Shown: positions 58,321-64,000 of the stretch, in pieces
Layout of the letters: each line of letters begins with the position of its first letter
How positions within the stretch are numbered: position 1 is the first letter of the stretch
NCBI GenBank assembly: GCA_029964075.1
Contig: CM057136.1
Location: 6,386,001 to 6,450,000, forward strand
DNA: 64,000 nucleotides
Direction of reading: 5' to 3'
Source: Patiria pectinifera
Lineage: Eukaryota; Echinodermata; Asteroidea; Valvatida; Asterinidae
The notes under the pieces: generated by a model
What the model was told of the DNA's origin: nothing
What the model saw: only the letters and a program-made list of their open reading frames with translations
The model's database searches: none
Translations under genes and position numbers: made by a program

Positions 58321-60657
58321 CCGTCCAGATTTTATTCAGATTTAGCTAAAAAAAGGCTTATTACGAAAAAGTCAAAGTGCTACAACCTACTAAATTTACA
58401 ATCGATAATCCATGTGAATAAAGTGCGACGCCTGTTTCTGTTTCTGAACAACTTGAAAGTGCAACATAACCTGTGGGGTCCTTCGTGGAAACACAAAAAC
58501 ACAATGACCTCCTTCCTATACTATTTTGAATTAATTTGCTAGGGGTGCCGAACCTATTCTTACCATGGAAAAATGTAATAATCGAGACGAATTCCTGGCT
58601 TCCTTACCATCACGTTATAAAGAAATTGTTTAATTAGGTGGCGGGTCAGAAGTGTCAGAGGGATTTCATAAAAATCAAATAATCAAAACTGGAAACGAAG
58701 ACACATTCTTCTCTTTGTCAAAATGGGAGACTTGCCCTTAATAAAACCTCCCAAACCGAGTGTGGAAGTGAGACCGACGTTCACCATCAATTGAGTATTT
58801 GGCTGTTGCTCTGGATACTTACACAATGACTAAAATAGTTTTTAAAATTCGATAAATATACCTTAGCTGGGGATTATTTACAATGTCAATCAAGACATGC
58901 AGGCCTACCTGCGTGTGAATACAACTGTCGTTGAAATGCAATCGAATAGACAAATATAGATTCTTAGAATTCCATGTCAGTCGACTCACCTCAGTAAGAA
59001 AGAGGTAACCTTGGGTGTTCCAAAAGCAGAGTCTACAGTCTGCTGCAGTCAGAGATGTGTTCTCAACTCGTCACAGGTTTGACATCACGGTCTTCCTTTA
59101 ATTAGCACTGTTGGTATTCTTCAGCACTTTGTGACACGCTCTGGAATGCACAACCCCGGCAGTGTTGAGTGGATGGGGTTTTGTCCAGCGATCTTGAAGT
59201 GTGTAAAGCAGGCGTATTCGTATTATCGAACCTCTGCAGTAAACCAACTCGGAGCAAGGATTGTACATCACACAGAAATTTGAATCGACATCATACATTT
59301 ACAAGTGATAGGCTTGTGGTGCCTTGATGGCGATAAAACTCACAGAAATCTACTCATAAAACACTCAAATTCCCTCCCTGTTCACACGTCCGCGACTCAC
59401 ATTTATTTCTGTCAACTTTAATAGATACGACGACACTTGCATGATCCTAACAATTCCTGCGTTTTGACAAGCGTTAGACGTTCTGGCTTGAGCTTCGTGA
59501 TCGGACTGCTGCGAACAGCCGTCGGCTGGAGAGCAATTCATGTGAATCTGCAAGTGTCCTGTCACACTCTGATGAATGTGGTTGTTTCTTTAATTCACGT
59601 AGAGATCATCTGGGATCATTGGCTTCAATTTCAATAGCTTTTTAAGGCCATATATCTTAAGGTCTCTATAACAAAAATAAATCTGAACTTATGGAAGCAT
59701 GATCATATACGTGATTACAAGGACACTTAGCAGAGGCATGCCAGCGTTTTTGTATTGCCTCTGGCCAATAGGGTTTGGATAGAAACAAATAATTCACGAG
59801 AATCGGGCAGAGTTGCATTTATTCCTGCCTTCAACGTGGTTATCTTGAAATGTTTAATGACAACATTTATAATTAAGAACAAGATATTTATATATATTAA
59901 TTTTATATTTAGACTGCGAAGCAATCGTCAAAGCAGATATGACATTTATTTTGCAATTTAGCAAAAGGTTTAAAGATTCCTCCAAAATTGAAATGGTTCT
60001 AGTAATCGGGGCCTCAAAAACGTGTCCTTTTCAAAATTAAGAATCGCATTTGTGAGCGCTAAAAAGATCCGGTCTTGATCCGCACGTAAAAACAGTGTTG
60101 TTCCGGTTGATGGGATTGTAAAGTCAGGTCACGTCACAGAACGAGAATCTTACCGGGTGTGACGTCACCGTGTGACATGTCTATACCAAGCATATTGACG
60201 ACTGAGTTCATTCAAAAATCGAGGCTTTATATGGACTGGCTATAAATTACGAATCACGCCTCAAGAGTCCGCACTGATAATCTAGGATAAAACAAGTGAT
60301 TATTCGGGTCATTCGTGTTAAATAAGAGAATGTTGTAGACCGATGGGAAAAGAAATGTCATCGATTCATGTCATCATGAATATTCTAATGCTTCCCTCTC
60401 ATTCTTGGTTTCCGTTGCAGGGGAATGAGAGCAGATTCCAGCGGGTCGATGCGTGACATGCGGCTGTGTGTGCAGACAGGTACCTCTAGCTATACCTGAG
60501 TGAGTGAGCGCGTCTACGATTAAAACTGGGACATTAAGTTTGGATCGAAGATGCATTGAATGACTACTGTATGTGTCACTCAGGATTGAGGCCGAAATAA
60601 ATGGGCGGAGGAGAACGGCACTTGAATTTCCTGTCTTCACCGGTGTTTTAATTCTCT
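58321..60657. other. No gene recognised
   Basis: AT-rich, unique-looking DNA. A 126-codon minus-strand frame at 60374-60754 overlaps the 62-bp duplication and matches nothing known. Confidence 0.4.
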
Positions 60658-60719
60658 CTGTAAAATCGGAGAGGGTATGAGAGACATGTGTATTAGTGCC
60701 TCTGGCATGAAGTATGAGT
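60658..60719 (+). repeat. 62-bp exact direct repeat, copy 1
   Basis: Identical to 61320-61381, which lies 662 bases downstream (CTGTAAAATCGGAGAGGG at the start, GAAGTATGAGT at the end). The sequence between the copies is unique. Confidence 0.9.
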
Positions 60720-61319
60720 CTGTGACTATTTACAATAAAGTATAACATTAACAAGAATTAAATCAATGAAGACATGTTGAAAACAAGATTACAAAATGGC
60801 GGACAAAGGTCTGACAAAAGCAAATAATCTAAAACGTAATTTACAAGTTACTTAACTGACATCCTCAAGCAATCGATAGGTTAATAAGGACATTATTGTC
60901 AAGGAAAGCAATTAATGGATGCTTTACATGAAAATTGTGCAATAATGGATCATTTAAAGGAAACATAGTTTGGCGCCAAAACCTTACGTGACGGCCGCCA
61001 TCTTGCGGACGCATCAAAATTTAGAAAAGGTACATCTAAATCACCAAATCAATGAATTGAACTTAGTAAATGAAATAAGGAAGCCTCTCTAATGCGTTAT
61101 TAATTAACACATTACTAAAAGTAAAAGTTAAAGTGAGATATTTACAAAAGTGAACTCGCTCAGGTTTACTAACGGAAAGGGACAAGGTTTTAGCATAAAA
61201 ATACAGATTTCATGGCAATCTTGTCCTTATAAATAAATACCTAAATACTTAAACATGAGAAAGTAACAAAATGTATTGACAGTATATAATTGAAGTGAAA
61301 ATAAATCAAAGGTATTTAC

Positions 61320-61381
61320 CTGTAAAATCGGAGAGGGTATGAGAGACATGTGTATTAGTGCCTCTGGCATGAAGTATGAGT
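61320..61381 (+). repeat. 62-bp exact direct repeat, copy 2
   Basis: Identical to 60658-60719. It is followed by GTGTGTGACGCCGCTGGTGG, whereas copy 1 is followed by CTGTGACTATT. Confidence 0.9.
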
Positions 61382-61607
61382 GTGTGTGACGCCGCTGGTG
61401 GCGCCAAACTAGGTGATTGCGTAATACAGAAGTGGGTGGATGGATAATGTGCTAAAGAAATAGTCCCTTACTTAAAGAAACCAAATATACAAGAAATACA
61501 AAAAAATAAAGGGGTGTCATTTTTTCGCACCTGTCACATGTATATGAAGCTTAAGATGGATTTTTGAAATCCTGAAATTCGCTTTGAGTTCTTGTTCTGA
61601 CTGGATG

Positions 61608-61990
61608 CAAGGACGTAAATCTGGGGGAGGAGGGGGATTGGGAGGATTTATCCCCCCCCCCCTTTTGACAGGGGGAGGGGCCATTGGATCACTCCCTTAG
61701 ATTTATTTTTGTGAATAAAAACAAAATGCTAATTTAGAGGTTATCTGGTAATAACTTTGTGAAGTCCAAATGTATAACATAGTTCAGAAAATCTTAGAAC
61801 AAAAGCTTTAAATGCACCTTTTACGGTAAGGTTAAGTTTGCATACAATTTACATTTGTATTATGAACAGCGCCATCTGCAGTCAGTCATGAGTCCCCCAC
61901 CGGCTTTTCGAATTTCCACGCCCCGGCAGTTTTAGGATATTTGGTCAACCCCCCACCCACCCACTCGCTGACACAGATTTTACGCCACTG
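61608..61990. mobile_element. hAT-like G-rich MITE
   Basis: The ends CAAGGACGTAAATCTG and CAGATTTTACGCCACTG are inverted, flanked by ACTGGATG (61600-61607) and ACTGGACG (61991-61998), an 8-bp duplication with one mismatch. The interior has G and C homopolymers. No coding sequence. Confidence 0.78.
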
Positions 61991-61998
61991 ACTGGACG

Positions 61999-64000
61999 TA
62001 TTGTGACTTTGTAGGATTTGTGTTACCAAATGCTATAACAATATAATTATTTGCAACTCGTTACACGTGTAGCCTAAACAGCATCAAATAAATGTACTAA
62101 GAGAAGATATGCAAAAACTGAAACTGACTTTGACATAACATGTCCTTAAACCTCAACAGAATAATAGTACGTATGGTACGCATGACGGCACGTATTTGTC
62201 TTGGTCCCGCACCTGTCTATGTCACACTTTCGCAAGTAGGGCTGCGAAGGAGTCGTTCAGTTTGGGTAAACCATGAAGAAAACGTCATTGGTGGCGCCAG
62301 TTTTCATCAAAAGCATAATTGAATAACGGGGTCAACGCACGGATGAAAAAAAAGCTCTTTCAGCTCACAGGATGAACTCCAAATCTTGTTAGCGATTGAA
62401 ATTAGATTAAGAGCGATGGCCAGTCTATTCAGATCCCTGGTGCGTGTACTTAACGCCTTCTGAAGAGTCGTGGATGATTGACATGATGCATCCTCCTTGA
62501 CAGCGAAGTTGAAGCGCTGGCACAGGTTTTGTCCAAGTTCAGCTTAAATGATAACATTCCTGTGCTATTTTCCAGTTTAATCCGAAAAATATATTTCATT
62601 TTGAAATTGGTATTGTTTTTTTCTAAAAACTAACGTTTTTCAATCAAAAATTCACTTTTGAATAAATAGGATCGTAGATCTGGTCATGAAATTTCAAAAA
62701 GACGTGGACAACAGTCAAAAGCCTTCCTCTTAAGACGGATCAAAGTAACCAAATAATAAGAGCCGAAATATAAAACCATCTCGTGATGCAATCTTACAGT
62801 TTTCATGCAAATAATATAATCTTTTTTACACATGGACTTTGCGCCGGGAGATATAAGCTTACGTCGTCGAAGGGCAATCCCTAACATAAATCCCTCCACA
62901 GAATAAGGTTCCTTTTCACTTTAACTCCACCTTCCGTAATGGAAGTCAACATGGAGAAGAAGACTCGCACTGCCTGAAGACACTGACACCGTGCGCAGGT
63001 ATCTATATCATTTATCAGACACGTGATTCAATACAGATACCATTCGGTGTTACGTTTACACACTTTATGCATTCAGTCAGCCACGAGGAAGTACCGAGGA
63101 CCCACAGTAAAACTTTCAGCTTTATCTCAACGCATCCACATGTTATCAGCAGATACATTGAAAATCAACTCAAAGAATGCTAAGGTTCTTCTGACCAAGT
63201 TCTGCAGGCCGTGCACTTTACCTGACGAATCAATCGAAGTTACCATCAGGAGATATATCCAAGTCTACTCGGAGGTGTTTTATTAGAGTACGGGTTTCAC
63301 GGATCTCCCAAGGAACTTCTAACTTCTTCCAAAGTTTTGCTTTTTTGTGCAATTTGCTTTCCGGCGACATCGTGAGTTCTATCACAAGCGTCTCTAAGGG
63401 TGCACTCTCGTCAACAAAATCGTGCGGCTATCGGCAAAGAAGCCGCTCTGAGCAGCGCCACCTGGTGTTATATGATGTCTACACGCAGCCACTTTTCAAA
63501 TCTCTAGCGGTTTGGAATTTCTAAATAGAACTTATTCGTCAAGGTTGAGTCAAGTATTGACAGTGTGATAGAAAAAAATTTGTCTAAAAGGCAAAACAAA
63601 AGGGAGAAATTATTTTTGTTAAGTCCCAAACTGTGATTTCAAAGGTGCTGCACGGGGGTCACATGTATACCTTTTCAGCACTGCTTATACTGGATGCATC
63701 TTACATCAGACATCATGTGTGCAGGGCCCAGCATACACAAGATAAATTTACATGAGAAATAATGTGTGACCTCCAACTTCGGGTGGTGTGACCGCCACTT
63801 AAATGACCAACAGACAGACAGACACCGTAGAATCTTTTAATATAGGATGCAATTCTGGCCTTTTGAAAATGATGGACGAGGCAGCGGGCCTATGTTTACT
63901 TTTTCCATTCTTTCCAAAAGAGATAGTCTTAGTAGACTATACATATAGTTTGTCCCTCACATATTTCTCATGGTAATAATGTATTCCGACCTGATCATTC
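61999..64000. other. No gene recognised
   Basis: Only short frames (for example 63023-63286, 87 codons) without a recognisable domain. No element was recognised. Confidence 0.4.

Noticed and set aside
60374-60754. 126-codon minus-strand frame
   Set aside because: No domain recognised, and it includes one copy of the 62-bp duplication that is followed by different sequence in the other copy.

Overview
This is a window of animal nuclear DNA. It is AT-rich and gene-poor, with GT-AG introns and a dense load of small inverted-repeat transposons. The one recognisable host gene is a neuropeptide G-protein-coupled receptor. Together with an L2-type LINE and a tRNA-derived SINE of a kind common in marine deuterostomes, this suggests a marine invertebrate, most likely an ambulacrarian or a cephalochordate. 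The species cannot be named from the sequence, and the phylum is an inference.

The gene runs on the minus strand and fills 10.8-33.6 kb. I could assemble four coding exons, all joined in phase 0 at good GT-AG sites: 33183-33644 (N-terminus to the start of TM3), 13424-13837 (TM3 to the end of the third intracellular loop), 12213-12422 (TM6-TM7) and a short last exon at 10837-10965 (helix 8 and tail). The model gives a 404-residue class A receptor closest in motif to tachykinin/NPFF-type receptors. Its first intron is about 19.3 kb and is packed with mobile elements. An RFX-type X-box fused to a CRE-like site lies about 0.5 kb upstream of the start codon.

Layout: 1-7 kb holds dispersed repeats and a SINE remnant. 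An L2-like LINE (about 7.0-10.64 kb, plus strand, frameshifted) abuts the 3' end of the receptor gene. The gene and its introns (10.8-33.6 kb) contain a 78-bp-arm hairpin beside the exon 2 acceptor, a decayed LINE 3' end, a CAGGG-ended hAT-like element, two adjacent elements sharing one target site, several foldback elements and a 968-bp foldback built from 61-bp repeats. From 34 to 64 kb I found no host gene. That part holds mariner-, hAT- and Harbinger-like MITEs, a 2.3-kb nest of palindromes (37.6-39.9 kb), a palindrome carrying a histone-type 3' stem-loop next to a 16-bp-repeat element with telomere-like DNA inside it (46.8-47.4 kb), and unique-looking AT-rich DNA.

The most unusual pattern is a set of three separate elements (19.56, 46.98 and 57.73 kb) built from diverged copies of one 16-bp unit of the form CATnrrTCCGAmG, arranged in opposed arrays. 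At two of the three loci the element lies inside the target-site duplication of a neighbouring element. This points to repeated use of one target or to a preference for existing duplications.
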